The notes under the pieces were generated by a model. That model had not been told where the DNA came from. It did no database searches and saw only the letters and a list, made by a program, of their open reading frames with translations. Below, piece after piece: positions 7,943 through 16,131 of a stretch of 64,000 nucleotides of DNA (positions within the stretch are counted from its first letter, which is position 1; the number at the start of each line of letters is the position of its first letter). The position numbers were made by a program, and so were the translations under genes. The DNA comes from JAXDAY01 sp034679345 (GTDB lineage: Bacteria; Eisenbacteria; RBG-16-71-46; CAIMUX01; VGJL01): assembly GCA_034679345.1 (NCBI GenBank), contig JAXDAY010000004.1:1-64000 (forward strand). Direction: 5' to 3'.

Positions 7943-8527
7943 CTAGCGGTTCGCGATCTCCAGGATGAGGGCCTTCAGCGAATCGTAGTTCGCGGGCGTT
8001 CCGAGCCCATGGGTCGTCAGGTTGAAGACGGCGACGGGACGATTCTCGGGGTCGAGGATCACGACATCGCGGTAGGTCGCCTTCCATGAGACCCAAACAT
8101 TCTGCCCCTGCTGGTCCTGGCAGAGCGGGATCGTGCGACCCTCCACCATGCCCTCGTTGCCCGACTCGTAGCCGATCTTGTTGATCCCATGGATGCGCAC
8201 CGCGTGATCGGGCTGCGCGGCGTCGATCTCCTGCTGCATCTGGTTGAGGTGGCCGAACTGGCCCCTGCAGTAGCTTCAGGTCGATTCCGTGAAGTACCAG
8301 CACGAGACCCCGCCGAGGTAGTCCCGGGGCGAGATCAACTGCTCGGCCGTGGACGAGTTGGGGTTCACATCCGGCAGCGAGAAGTCGGGGGCGACGGCCG
8401 GGGTCTCGTCGCTGGGATCCGAAGGCTTCTTCTCGTCATCGCATCCCCCGAAGGTCAGAAGGAGCAGCAGGGGGAGCAGCAGAGAAAGCAGGGGGAGCAG
8501 GAATCCGGCGCCGCGTCGGCTGGCCAT
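7943..8527 (-). CDS. Thioredoxin-fold lipoprotein with in-frame UGA (probable selenoprotein, UxxC)
   Basis: One continuous frame of 194 codons is interrupted only by TGA at 8276-8278 (codon 84). Before it lie a lipoprotein signal (LLLLLTFGGC) and a redoxin domain start (APDFSLPD, then GVSCWYFTEST). After it comes SYCRGQFGHLNQMQQEID and the rest of a thioredoxin fold ending ALILEIANR. The UGA occupies exactly the first cysteine position of the expected CxxC site, giving Sec-Ser-Tyr-Cys. Coding similarity continues on both sides, so selenocysteine insertion explains it better than decay. A SECIS-like hairpin lies just downstream. I chose the ATG at 8527, with AAAGGAG 8 bases upstream; an ATG at 8545 precedes that site. 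Role inferred: membrane-anchored thiol oxidoreductase. A nonsense mutation or sequencing error (TGC to TGA) is the alternative. Confidence 0.75.
8247..8266 (-). promoter_or_regulatory. SECIS-like hairpin downstream of the UGA codon
   Basis: Read on the minus strand, AGG-GGCC, loop AGUUC, GGCC, a bulged A, then CCU forms a 7-bp stem. The loop begins 16 bases after the UGA, with G at its second position. These features agree with what is known of bacterial SECIS elements: a loop about 16-37 bases from UGA and a G among the first two loop bases. The stem is seen; SelB binding is inferred. Confidence 0.55.
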
Positions 8528-8563
8528 CGAGCGATCTCCTTTCATGATGAAACAGTGCAGTCT

Positions 8564-8569
8564 ATCTTA
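8564..8569 (-). promoter_or_regulatory. Possible -10 box (TAAGAT) of the UGA-containing redoxin gene
   Basis: On the minus strand TAAGAT lies 36 bases before the chosen start codon, matching the -10 hexamer before mrfB and pepA. A -35 box is not recognisable. The neighbouring palindrome TTTCAT-G-ATGAAA (8540-8552) overlaps the ribosome binding site and could be a control element. Confidence 0.3.
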
Positions 8570-8657
8570 TCGCTCGATTCGATTCCACCCCGGATCGGAA
8601 CGGCTTGAGGAGCCGCGCTGGGACGTGTACTCCTCTTGCGGCAGGAAGGAGGAGACG

Positions 8658-10778
8658 ATGAGCGGAGCGCTGATCCGTTGGGGGCTACTCGCGCTGGCCC
8701 TGGCCTGCGCGATCCCGTCCCGCGCGCAGGCGCCCGATGCGATCGACGAGGCCCTCGCGATCGCCGGGCTCACGCGGAGCGATCTCGGCTGGCAGGCCCG
8801 GGGGTGGTGGGAGCGCTACCCGGCGGACATCCCCTACAAGCTGAGGCATTTCGACGATCTCTGCGCCGAGCCGCTGGCGATCGTACCTTTCGTGCGAGCG
8901 ATGGGCGTTAGCGTTCGCGCGCTGCTTGCCCCCGAGATGATCGCGGGCCAGAAGAACGACCAGGGGGCCGGCGCGCTCTACCGCGCGGTCCACGACCTGG
9001 GCGTCAACAAGCGCTACGGCGCGACGCGGGCCTTCTCCGCGAATCTCTCGGCCGCGCCCACGCCGCTTCCCAAGGCGCTCCTCGAGGCGTGGAAGGCCGA
9101 GGATCGCGCGACGCGCTTCGTCACGTTCGGACAGGAGTCGCCCTATCCGCTGATCGAGAAGGACCTCGAGACCGCTTGCGCCGCTCTTCCGCCCGAGGTG
9201 AGCGCCACGCTGGGACGCCTCGCTCTCGACCTGCTCGAGGCGCGGCGCTGGGCTTCGCTCGCGTTTCGGAACGTCCCGCTCGAGATGCGGCATCGCATCG
9301 CCTCGCGCATCGATCTCGGGGCGGAGGAGACCGACGCGCTCGAGTACGAGCCGGCGATGGACGATGCGGCACGCGCGTGGGACGAGGCGAGTCTCTGGTA
9401 TGCGGGGCTGAAGACGGTGGAGGCGATCGACCGGGCGCGCCTCGATCTGAGCGCCCAGCTCGCGTCGCGCCGCGGCGCGTTCGCATCGTTGCGCGTCGAC
9501 CTCCAGACGCCTGTGGGACGCGTCCTGATCGACGGGACGGGCGGGAGCGAAATCGCCGTGTCCGAAAACGGCGCATTCCTCGTGGTCGATCTTGGAGGAG
9601 ACGATCGCTACTCCGGGCCGGTGGGTGGTTCGGGGCCCGGGATGCCGGTAGCGGCCGCGCTCGATCTGGGCGGGGACGACCGCTACGAAGGCGGCGATCG
9701 TTCGCTCGGGGCCGGCGTCACGGGAATCGGCGTGCTCCTCGACGCCGCGGGAAAAGACGAGTACTCAGCCGGGACGATTGCCCAGGGGGCCGGGCACTTC
9801 GGCCTCGGCGCGCTGATCGACCTGGCGGGGGACGATCACTACGCGGTCCGCTACAGCGGGCAGGGGGCGGGATTCTTCGGCATCGGCCTGCTTCTCGATG
9901 CCGCGGGGGCCGACCGCTACACCCTTTGGAGCGACGGGCAGGGATTCGGCGGCGTGGGGGGAGTCGGCGTGCTGGGCGATCGCTCCGGCGACGACGAGTA
10001 CCTCGCCGTCATCGATCCGGCGATCACCCTGCGCCCCTCCTACCACACCGAGGGGAAGGTGACGGTGAGCAACGCGCAGGGCTGCGCCATGGGCCGCCGC
10101 GGCGACGGATCGGACGGCCACTCCTGGGCCGCGGGAATCGGCGCGCTCCTCGACGCCGAGGGAAACGACACCTACACCGCGGCGAACTGGGCGCAGGGGT
10201 GCGGTTACTGGTTCGGGACGGGACTGCTCTGGGACGGATCGGGGAACGACGCGTATCGCGCGAACGGCTGGGCGTCCGCCTCCGGCGCCCACTTCTGCAT
10301 CGGCGCCGTCATCGACGAGGCGGGCGATGACCTCCATTCCGTCGCGCAGACCTGGGGGCCCGCCTTCGGGCACGACTTCACGGTCGCGATCCTGTGCGAT
10401 GCCGCCGGAAACGATCAGTACGAGATCGGCGGAGATGGGATCGGCCACACGATCAACCGCAGCGTGGCGCTCTGTCTCGAAGGCGGAGGCGACGATGTCT
10501 ACCGCTTCGCCGCCGAGGGGAGCCACCCGGGCCGAGCGATCTTCGATCCGCGCTTCCTCGATCGCGGCGGATCATCGATCTACTGGACCGAGTCGATCTC
10601 GGTCGGGCTCTTTCTCGACGTCGGCGGATACGACTCGTACCCCGCCGGCTTCGCGAACGGCACGGCGCGGACCGACGAGCCCGGGAGCGAGAACGCCCGC
10701 GCCCGCAACCGCGGGATCTTCGTCGATCGAGAGGAGGGCGCGATCGACCTCGACCGGCCGCAGGCGAGGCGGCGCTAG
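8658..10778 (+). CDS. Exported GxDxY-repeat protein
   Basis: The 706-residue protein has a signal peptide (MSGALIRWGLLALALACAIP) and a helical region to about residue 290. From about 300 to 640 it holds roughly 12 tandem repeats of some 24-30 residues. Each has a G(D/N)D-Y turn and a glycine-rich strand, for example LGGDDRY, AAGKDEY, LAGDDHY, AEGNDTY and AAGNDQY, with QGxGxxGxGxLxD between. The regular Asp/Asn turns suggest a beta-helix or solenoid that may bind calcium, but the spacing is not the RTX nonapeptide. The ATG has AAGGAGGAG 4 bases upstream. It is divergent from the UGA redoxin gene. I do not recognise a named family; a surface structural or carbohydrate-binding role is speculation. 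Confidence 0.7.
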   Translation: MSGALIRWGLLALALACAIPSRAQAPDAIDEALAIAGLTRSDLGWQARGWWERYPADIPYKLRHFDDLCAEPLAIVPFVRAMGVSVRALLAPEMIAGQKNDQGAGALYRAVHDLGVNKRYGATRAFSANLSAAPTPLPKALLEAWKAEDRATRFVTFGQESPYPLIEKDLETACAALPPEVSATLGRLALDLLEARRWASLAFRNVPLEMRHRIASRIDLGAEETDALEYEPAMDDAARAWDEASLWYAGLKTVEAIDRARLDLSAQLASRRGAFASLRVDLQTPVGRVLIDGTGGSEIAVSENGAFLVVDLGGDDRYSGPVGGSGPGMPVAAALDLGGDDRYEGGDRSLGAGVTGIGVLLDAAGKDEYSAGTIAQGAGHFGLGALIDLAGDDHYAVRYSGQGAGFFGIGLLLDAAGADRYTLWSDGQGFGGVGGVGVLGDRSGDDEYLAVIDPAITLRPSYHTEGKVTVSNAQGCAMGRRGDGSDGHSWAAGIGALLDAEGNDTYTAANWAQGCGYWFGTGLLWDGSGNDAYRANGWASASGAHFCIGAVIDEAGDDLHSVAQTWGPAFGHDFTVAILCDAAGNDQYEIGGDGIGHTINRSVALCLEGGGDDVYRFAAEGSHPGRAIFDPRFLDRGGSSIYWTESISVGLFLDVGGYDSYPAGFANGTARTDEPGSENARARNRGIFVDREEGAIDLDRPQARRR

Positions 10779-10791
10779 CCGGCGCGACCGG

Positions 10792-10830
10792 TTTCGGCAA
10801 GGCCCGCCTCGGCAAGACCGGCCTCGGCGG
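10792..10830. repeat. Short 15-bp tandem repeat
   Basis: Two and a half imperfect copies of CCTCGGCAAGACCGG occur in the gap between the repeat-protein gene and mrfB, ending right at the -35 box of the mrfB promoter. They could be a slippage product. Confidence 0.5.
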
Positions 10831-10859
10831 TTGCATCCCGCCCCGGCCTCTCCTAAGAT
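10831..10859 (+). promoter_or_regulatory. Promoter of the mrfBA operon
   Basis: TTGCAT (10831-10836), a 17-bp spacer and TAAGAT (10854-10859) form a good sigma-70-type promoter, 71 bases before the likely mrfB start. No LexA-type palindrome is obvious around it. Confidence 0.5.
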
Positions 10860-10929
10860 CCCGCCAGCCCCGTTGGGGGTGGGGGACAGCAGTGGGCCGG
10901 CGCGGACGCATCGCAGGGAGAGCAGCCGC

Positions 10930-11574
10930 TTGGAGCGCTGGCTGAAGGAACGCTTTCCGCACGCGCGGTGGGAGACGCCGGGGGACGGCCTCGGCGTCCT
11001 CTCCCAGCGCGTTCGCTTGCCCGGCCGCGGGCCGGCCCTGCCGCAGAGCCATCTCTTCCTCGACCTGGAGACTCTCGGCTTCGTGGGGCGACCCCTCTTC
11101 CTGGTGGGACTCCTGCGCGGGACCTCGGGACGGGAGGGAGAGATCATCCAGATCCTCGCCCGCGACTACGCCGAGGAGGAGGAGGCGCTGCGTTTCTTCA
11201 GCGAGCGGTTCGCCCCGACGCCGACCTGGGTCACCTTCAACGGCAAGAGCTTCGATGTGCCCTGCATGCACCTACGCTGCGCCTTCTACCGTATGCCGAA
11301 GCCGCGTCCGGCCGAGCATGTCGATCTCCTGCACATCGCCCGCCGCCACTTCCGCGGCGTCTTCCCCGACTGCCGGCTGAAGACCCTGGAGATGCGCGTT
11401 TGCGGGCGGTCGCGGCGCGACGACATGGACGGCGCCGAGGTGCCGAGCGCGTATCATCGCTACATCCGGGACAACGATCCCGAGTGGATCGAGCCGATCC
11501 TGCGCCACAATCGTGACGATCTGGTGACGCTCGCCGAGCTGTTCCTGACCTTGAGGGAGATGGAGGAATCGTGA
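10930..11574 (+). CDS. mrfB: RNase H-like DEDDh exonuclease (MrfB/YprB-type)
   Basis: The 214-residue protein has the exonuclease motifs of the YprB/MrfB family: FLDLETLG (DxE), TWVTFNGKSFDVP, AEHVDLLHIAR and the closing HNRDDLVTLAEL (HxxxD). In Bacillus subtilis MrfB works with the helicase MrfA to remove mitomycin C adducts independently of UvrABC. Here the pair is adjacent, with the stop overlapping the helicase start (GTGA), so translation is coupled. The C-terminal TPR part of B. subtilis MrfB is missing. Start is uncertain: TTG 10930 has GGGAG 9 bases before it and leaves LERWLKERFPHARW at the N-terminus. A GTG at 10879 is the alternative. Confidence 0.8.
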   Translation: MERWLKERFPHARWETPGDGLGVLSQRVRLPGRGPALPQSHLFLDLETLGFVGRPLFLVGLLRGTSGREGEIIQILARDYAEEEEALRFFSERFAPTPTWVTFNGKSFDVPCMHLRCAFYRMPKPRPAEHVDLLHIARRHFRGVFPDCRLKTLEMRVCGRSRRDDMDGAEVPSAYHRYIRDNDPEWIEPILRHNRDDLVTLAELFLTLREMEES

Positions 11575-14132
11575 AGCGCCGACGGACCCGCGAGTCGACC
11601 GACCTCTTGGGGCGCATCCTGACCCTGGCCGCCGAGGATGGACAGGCGGTCCATGTGCACGAGATCCCTCCCCGGGAGGCGCGCACCGCCCCCCCGAGAC
11701 GGCCCCTCTCGGATCCGATGCGCGAGGCTCTTCTCCAGATGGGAATCGCCGATCTCTACACGCACCAGGCGCGCGCGGTCGATCTGGCGCGCGATGGCCG
11801 CGACCTCGTGATCGTCACAGGCACGGCGAGCGGGAAAACCCTCTGCTACAACATCCCCGTCCTCGAGACGATCGCGCAGCACAAGGACGCTCGGGCGCTT
11901 TATCTCTTCCCGACCAAGGCGCTGGCGCAGGACCAGCTCCGGACGCTGCGCCGCTTCCAGCGCCCCGATCTCGACGCGGGAGTGATCGACGAGGAGGCCG
12001 TCGCGGGCGGCCCCTTCGACTTCCACGCCGGCACCTACGACGGCGACACGCCGCAGACCCTGCGGACGAACCTGCGCGAGCACGCCCGCATCCTCCTGAC
12101 GAATCCCGACATGCTCCACAGCGGGATCCTCCCGAACCACGCGCGCTGGGCCGAGTTCTTTGGCCGGCTCTCCTTCGTCGTGGCCGATGAGATCCATGTC
12201 TACCGCGGGATCTTCGGCTCGCACACGGCGAACGTCTTCCGCCGGCTGCTGCGGATCGCCGAGCACTATGGCGCCCGGCCGCAAATCATCTGCGCGTCGG
12301 CGACGATCGCCAACCCCGCCGAGCTCGCCCAGCGCCTCACCGGCCGCGTCTTCGACACCGTGGAGGAGGACGGCTCTCCGCGCGGGCGCAAGCACTTCGT
12401 CTTCTGGAATCCTCCGAGGATCGATCGCGCGGGGCTGGAGAGGCGATCCTCGAACATCGAGGCGCGCGATCTCTTCGTCTCGATGATCCGCTCGGGTTTC
12501 CAGTCGATCGTCTTCGTGCGGGCGCGGCTGCTCACCGAGGTGATCCTGCGCTACTGCCAGGAGGAGCTCGCGAAGGACGGCGGCGGCCTCGCCAAGAAGG
12601 TCCGGGCCTACCGCGGGGGGTATCTGCCCGAGGAGCGCCGCGCGATCGAGAAGGCGCTCTTCGATGGGGAGCTGCGCGGGGTGATCTCGACGAACGCCCT
12701 GGAGCTTGGAATCGACGTCGGAAGCCTCGATGCGGCCGTGCTGGTCGGCTTCCCCGGCACGATCGCCTCGACCTGGCAGCAGGCGGGACGCGCGGGGCGG
12801 CGGGAGGACGAGTCGGTGGCGATCCTGGTCGGGCACAACCTGCCGATCGACCAGTACCTGATGCGCCACCCGAACTACTTCTTCGAACGCACGCCCGAGC
12901 ACGCGGTCGTCGATCCGGAGAATCCCCACATCCTCCTCTCGCACCTGCGCTGCGCGATCTACGAGCTTCCGCTGAAGCGCCAGGAGGAGCGGGACTGGGG
13001 GGAGTACGCTCCCGCCATCCTCGATCTCCTCTCCGAGCACGGCGAGGCGAAGGAGGTCAAGGGGCGCTGGTACTACACGAAGGACGGCTACCCCGCCCAC
13101 GGCGTCTCGCTGCGCAACACCGCCGAGAACGTCTACACGATCGTCGAGACGGGCCGGGGCGACGGAAATCGCGTGATCGGCACGATCGACGAGCCCTCGG
13201 CCTTCCCGCAGGTCCACCCGCAGGCGATCTACATGCACGACGCCGAGACCTTCCTCGTCGACAAGCTCGACACGCAGGAGAAGGTGGCCTACGTCCACCG
13301 CGCCGACGTCGACTACTACACGCAGGCGATGTCCGACTCGCACATCGAGGTGGTCCGCACCGAGCTCGAACGGCGGATGCTGGAGAACGAGATCGGCTTC
13401 GGGGACCTGAACGTCCACTCGAAGGTCTGCATGTTCAAGAAGATCAAGTTCGGCAGCCGCGACTCGATCGGCTACGGCAACCTGGAGCTTCCGAGCCAGA
13501 CGCTGGAGACGAACGGGGCGTGGATCGCCCCCTCGCTCGAGGTCCTGACCAAGGTGACCCGCTACGGCCGCGTCCCCGCCGAGGGGCTCTGGGGGATCGC
13601 AAACGTGCTGCCCGATGTGGTCTCGCTCTTCGCGATGTGCGATCCGGTCGATCTCGGCACGGCGGTCGACTCCAAGAACGTCGGCGTGCCCGCGGTCTTC
13701 CTCTACGACAAGTATCCCGGCGGGCTGGGATTCGCGCAGAAGAGCTACCATATGATCGAGGCGATCCTCGAGGCGGCCTGCGACCTGATCCACGCCTGCC
13801 CCTGCGACGACGGCTGCCCCTCCTGCGTGGGGGCGCCGCTGCCCGCGCAGATGCAGCAGGATCCCGACGTGATGGGCAAGGGGAGGATCCCCGACAAGGA
13901 GGCCGCCCTCGTCATGCTCCACGCCCTCCTCGGCATGCCCGACTATGTGCCGAAGGGCCCGCCCGACGAGTCGAGGCTCGAGCGGGTGGCGAAGGAGCAG
14001 GCGAAGGTCGTGCGCCAGCACGCGATCCACGCGGGGGAGGAGGAAGCGCCCCTGCCGCCGCGGGTCGTCACCCCGCTTCCGGCCGACATCGCCGAGCGAC
14101 TGCGCCGCAGGCTCGGCCTGCGCAAGAGCTGA
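11571..14132 (+). CDS. mrfA: DEAD/DEAH-box helicase with zinc-binding C-terminus (MrfA/YprA-type)
   Basis: The 853-residue superfamily 2 helicase has a Q-like motif (LYTHQARAV), Walker A (VTGTASGKT, about residue 87) and DEIH box (VVADEIHVYRG, about 207). Motif III is CASATIANP, and motifs V/VI are STNALELGIDVG and QQAGRAGRRED. The C-terminal region (about 640-770) carries the DUF1998/MZB four-cysteine cluster CPCDDGCPSC, which is needed for mitomycin repair in the studied homologue. The start is GTG overlapping the mrfB stop. This is a DNA repair helicase, presumably 3'-5', acting with MrfB. Length and motif order are complete. Confidence 0.88.
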   Translation: MKRRRTRESTDLLGRILTLAAEDGQAVHVHEIPPREARTAPPRRPLSDPMREALLQMGIADLYTHQARAVDLARDGRDLVIVTGTASGKTLCYNIPVLETIAQHKDARALYLFPTKALAQDQLRTLRRFQRPDLDAGVIDEEAVAGGPFDFHAGTYDGDTPQTLRTNLREHARILLTNPDMLHSGILPNHARWAEFFGRLSFVVADEIHVYRGIFGSHTANVFRRLLRIAEHYGARPQIICASATIANPAELAQRLTGRVFDTVEEDGSPRGRKHFVFWNPPRIDRAGLERRSSNIEARDLFVSMIRSGFQSIVFVRARLLTEVILRYCQEELAKDGGGLAKKVRAYRGGYLPEERRAIEKALFDGELRGVISTNALELGIDVGSLDAAVLVGFPGTIASTWQQAGRAGRREDESVAILVGHNLPIDQYLMRHPNYFFERTPEHAVVDPENPHILLSHLRCAIYELPLKRQEERDWGEYAPAILDLLSEHGEAKEVKGRWYYTKDGYPAHGVSLRNTAENVYTIVETGRGDGNRVIGTIDEPSAFPQVHPQAIYMHDAETFLVDKLDTQEKVAYVHRADVDYYTQAMSDSHIEVVRTELERRMLENEIGFGDLNVHSKVCMFKKIKFGSRDSIGYGNLELPSQTLETNGAWIAPSLEVLTKVTRYGRVPAEGLWGIANVLPDVVSLFAMCDPVDLGTAVDSKNVGVPAVFLYDKYPGGLGFAQKSYHMIEAILEAACDLIHACPCDDGCPSCVGAPLPAQMQQDPDVMGKGRIPDKEAALVMLHALLGMPDYVPKGPPDESRLERVAKEQAKVVRQHAIHAGEEEAPLPPRVVTPLPADIAERLRRRLGLRKS

Positions 14133-14166
14133 ATCGACGATTCGAACCGGCCGCGGGAGGACGAGC

Positions 14167-14631
14167 ATGAAGAACGGCAACGTGCACTCGATCCATATCG
14201 CGCCGGAAGAAGGGGGAGCGACGCGCTCGGTCGATTCGGTCCGCGCCGTCGCGGGCGCGGGCCTCGAAGGCGACCGCTACTACGACCCCGATGGAAGCGC
14301 CTCATCGAAGCGCGATCCCGGCTGGGAAGCGACCCTGATCGAGCTGGAGGCGATCGATGCGGTCCGGCGCGACTACGGCGTTGAGATGGGCGTCGGCGAC
14401 TCGAGGCGCAACATCGTGACGCAGGGCGTCGCGTTGAATCACTTGGTCGGACGCGAGTTCCGCGTGGGAGAAGTCCGCATGCGCGGCATCCGGCTCTGCG
14501 AGCCGTGCGGCTACCTCGCGGGCCTCACGCACGAGAAGGTCCGGAAGGGGCTCGTCCATCGCGGGGGACTGAGGGCGCAGATCCTCGAGGGAGGCCGGAT
14601 CCGCGTGGGCGATTCCGTCGAGCCGGTCTGA
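14167..14631 (+). CDS. MOSC domain-containing protein
   Basis: The 154-residue protein is essentially a single MOSC domain, with AGAGLEGDRYY near the N-terminus, NIVTQGVALNHLVGREFRVG in the middle, and the conserved cysteine in RLCEPCGYL. MOSC domains bind molybdenum cofactor or carry sulfur for Mo-enzymes, and small stand-alone versions are poorly characterised. The start ATG has GGGAGG 7 bases upstream. It follows mrfA by 34 bases. No Mo-enzyme is nearby, so its partner is unknown. Confidence 0.8.
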   Translation: MKNGNVHSIHIAPEEGGATRSVDSVRAVAGAGLEGDRYYDPDGSASSKRDPGWEATLIELEAIDAVRRDYGVEMGVGDSRRNIVTQGVALNHLVGREFRVGEVRMRGIRLCEPCGYLAGLTHEKVRKGLVHRGGLRAQILEGGRIRVGDSVEPV

Positions 14632-14673
14632 GCGCGCCTCGCGGCGAACGCGCCTAGCCCGCCGCGCCGGCCG

Positions 14674-14973
14674 CTAGCTGACTTCCTTCGCGATCTCCAG
14701 GAACCGCGCGTAGGGGATCGCGGTCCAGGACTCCGCCTTCACGGCTCCCCGCGAGAGGGAGATCAACGAGACGCGCGCCGCCGTCTCGGCATCGGGCGCC
14801 TCGAAGATGTCCATGAAGTCGTAGGGGCCCAGAAGCGCGTAGTGGCTGTGCCACTTGACGCCGGGGCACTTCTCGTCCACCGCCGCCTTCCACTGGCGGC
14901 CGATCTCCGCGCGATGGTGGATCTCGCGGGTGAGTTCCGGCGAGAGCTTGGTCATGAGAATGAATGTGGGCAT
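14674..14973 (-). CDS. GYD domain-containing protein
   Basis: The 99-residue protein begins MPTFILMTKLSPELTREIHH, the typical start of the GYD family, and has HSHYALLGPYDFMDIFEAPD in the middle (the GYD-type turn, here GPYDF). It is a ferredoxin-like alpha/beta protein of unknown function. I chose ATG 14973 because GGAGG lies 8 bases upstream; an in-frame upstream start at 15015 precedes that site. It converges with the MOSC gene and follows the isoaspartyl peptidase gene by 58 bases, so it may be cotranscribed with it. Confidence 0.8.
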   Translation of the reverse strand: MPTFILMTKLSPELTREIHHRAEIGRQWKAAVDEKCPGVKWHSHYALLGPYDFMDIFEAPDAETAARVSLISLSRGAVKAESWTAIPYARFLEIAKEVS

Positions 14974-15031
14974 GGCTCGATCCTCCGGCTGGTTTCGACG
15001 CGGGCAGGGTGGCACACGCGCGGGGGATCGT

Positions 15032-16051
15032 TCAAGCGGCGGGATCGCACTCCACGCTCGGCTCTCCCATCCCCTCGATCCGGAAGCCGCGGGCCATGCG
15101 CGGGGTGTTGAAGGCGAATCCCGGGTTTCCGTCGGGCCCGAGCAGGATCACTCCGCCCACGCCCGCGACGCGCCGCGCGAAGGCGCGGATCGCCCGCCGC
15201 GCCGCCCACGCCTCGGGCGTCCGGGAGACTCCGCGGGGGAGCGGACCCCAGGTGACCGGTCCGGGCGGAAGCGGCGATGGGCCGGGGGCCTCAGGATTTC
15301 GCCGGGCCGGCCCGATCGTCACCGTGTCGATCTCCTGAACGGCGCGAAAGGCGAGAAGCTCGCGCAGAATCGCCTCGCCCCAGCCGGTCGAGCTCGCCGC
15401 GCCCGCGCCGGCCTCCGCCCAGGTTCCCGCCCCGAGGACCGGGGCATCCCCCACGCGGCCCGCGATCGTGTTCGGCGCGCCGCCGGTCGATGTCGCGGCG
15501 GCGAGGCGGCCTTGCCCGTCGCAGCAGACCGCGCCGACTGTCCCCGGGGGATCGCGCAGCGATCCGTCGAAAGGCTGGCGCGTCCGATAGCGCTCCACCC
15601 CGTCGAGGAAGGCCTTGCGCCGGACCTCGCGCTCCACCAGCAGATCCTCGAAACGGCAAATCTCGAGCCCGGCCTCGCGCGCGAAACGCTCGGCTCCCTC
15701 GCCGGCGAGGGCGACGGCCCGGCCGTCCTCGAGGATCCCGCGAGCGAGCCGGATCGGATGGCGCACCTCGGAGACTCCGATGCAGGAGCCGGCGCGCATC
15801 GAGTCGCCATCCATGATCGAGGCGTCCATGACGATCCGGCCGTCGCGGTTCAGGACGGATCCGCGGCCCGCATCGAAGGCGGGATCCTCCTCCATCGCGG
15901 CGATCGTCTCGGTGACCACCTCCAGCGCGCTCGCCCCCGCGGCAAGCGCGCTCCAGCCCAGGTCGAGCGCGGCGCGGATCCCTCGGATGTGATCCTCGAT
16001 CTCCTCGTTCGGGATGTCCCAGGCTCCTCCGTGCACGATCAGGCTTCGCAA
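15032..16051 (-). CDS. iaaA: Isoaspartyl peptidase/L-asparaginase (Ntn-hydrolase)
   Basis: This 339-residue precursor of the plant-type asparaginase family starts RSLIVHGGAWDIPNEE. It carries the autocleavage site PPGTVGAVCCD, where Thr becomes the N-terminal nucleophile of the beta subunit, and the substrate loop ATSTGGAPNTIAGRVGD followed by VLGAGTWAE. The enzyme cleaves isoaspartyl dipeptides and L-asparagine. No signal peptide is seen, so it is probably cytosolic. Gene order with the GYD protein downstream is not informative. It is divergent from the cytidylate-kinase-like gene. Confidence 0.85.
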   Translation of the reverse strand: MRSLIVHGGAWDIPNEEIEDHIRGIRAALDLGWSALAAGASALEVVTETIAAMEEDPAFDAGRGSVLNRDGRIVMDASIMDGDSMRAGSCIGVSEVRHPIRLARGILEDGRAVALAGEGAERFAREAGLEICRFEDLLVEREVRRKAFLDGVERYRTRQPFDGSLRDPPGTVGAVCCDGQGRLAAATSTGGAPNTIAGRVGDAPVLGAGTWAEAGAGAASSTGWGEAILRELLAFRAVQEIDTVTIGPARRNPEAPGPSPLPPGPVTWGPLPRGVSRTPEAWAARRAIRAFARRVAGVGGVILLGPDGNPGFAFNTPRMARGFRIEGMGEPSVECDPAA

Positions 16052-16076
16052 AGCTCCCTCCCCGCGACAGCGAGGA

Positions 16077-16085
16077 TGGTATACT
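16077..16085 (+). promoter_or_regulatory. Extended -10 promoter (TGGTATACT)
   Basis: TGG plus TATACT is a near-consensus extended -10 element 47 bases before the ATG at 16132, in the divergent gap with the isoaspartyl peptidase gene. Confidence 0.5.
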
Positions 16086-16131
16086 TCCTGCGGGCGGTGT
16101 GTCGCGGCGATTCCGCGAAGGGGGGGGCCAG

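Noticed and set aside
8276..8527. Treating the two halves of the redoxin as separate genes or a pseudogene
   Set aside because: Same frame, no other stop, and the redoxin domain is continuous across the TGA, which sits at the expected Cys position.
10792..10830. Possible CRISPR-like or IS end repeat
   Set aside because: Only 2.5 imperfect 15-bp units with no spacers and no inverted partner.
14135..14165. GATTCGAACC resembling a tRNA T-arm on the minus strand
   Set aside because: No acceptor, D or anticodon stems can be formed around it; it lies at the mrfA-MOSC junction.
11460..14180. Very long minus-strand frame opposite mrfA
   Set aside because: It mirrors the third-position GC of the helicase gene; composition is artefactual and no family resemblance is visible.
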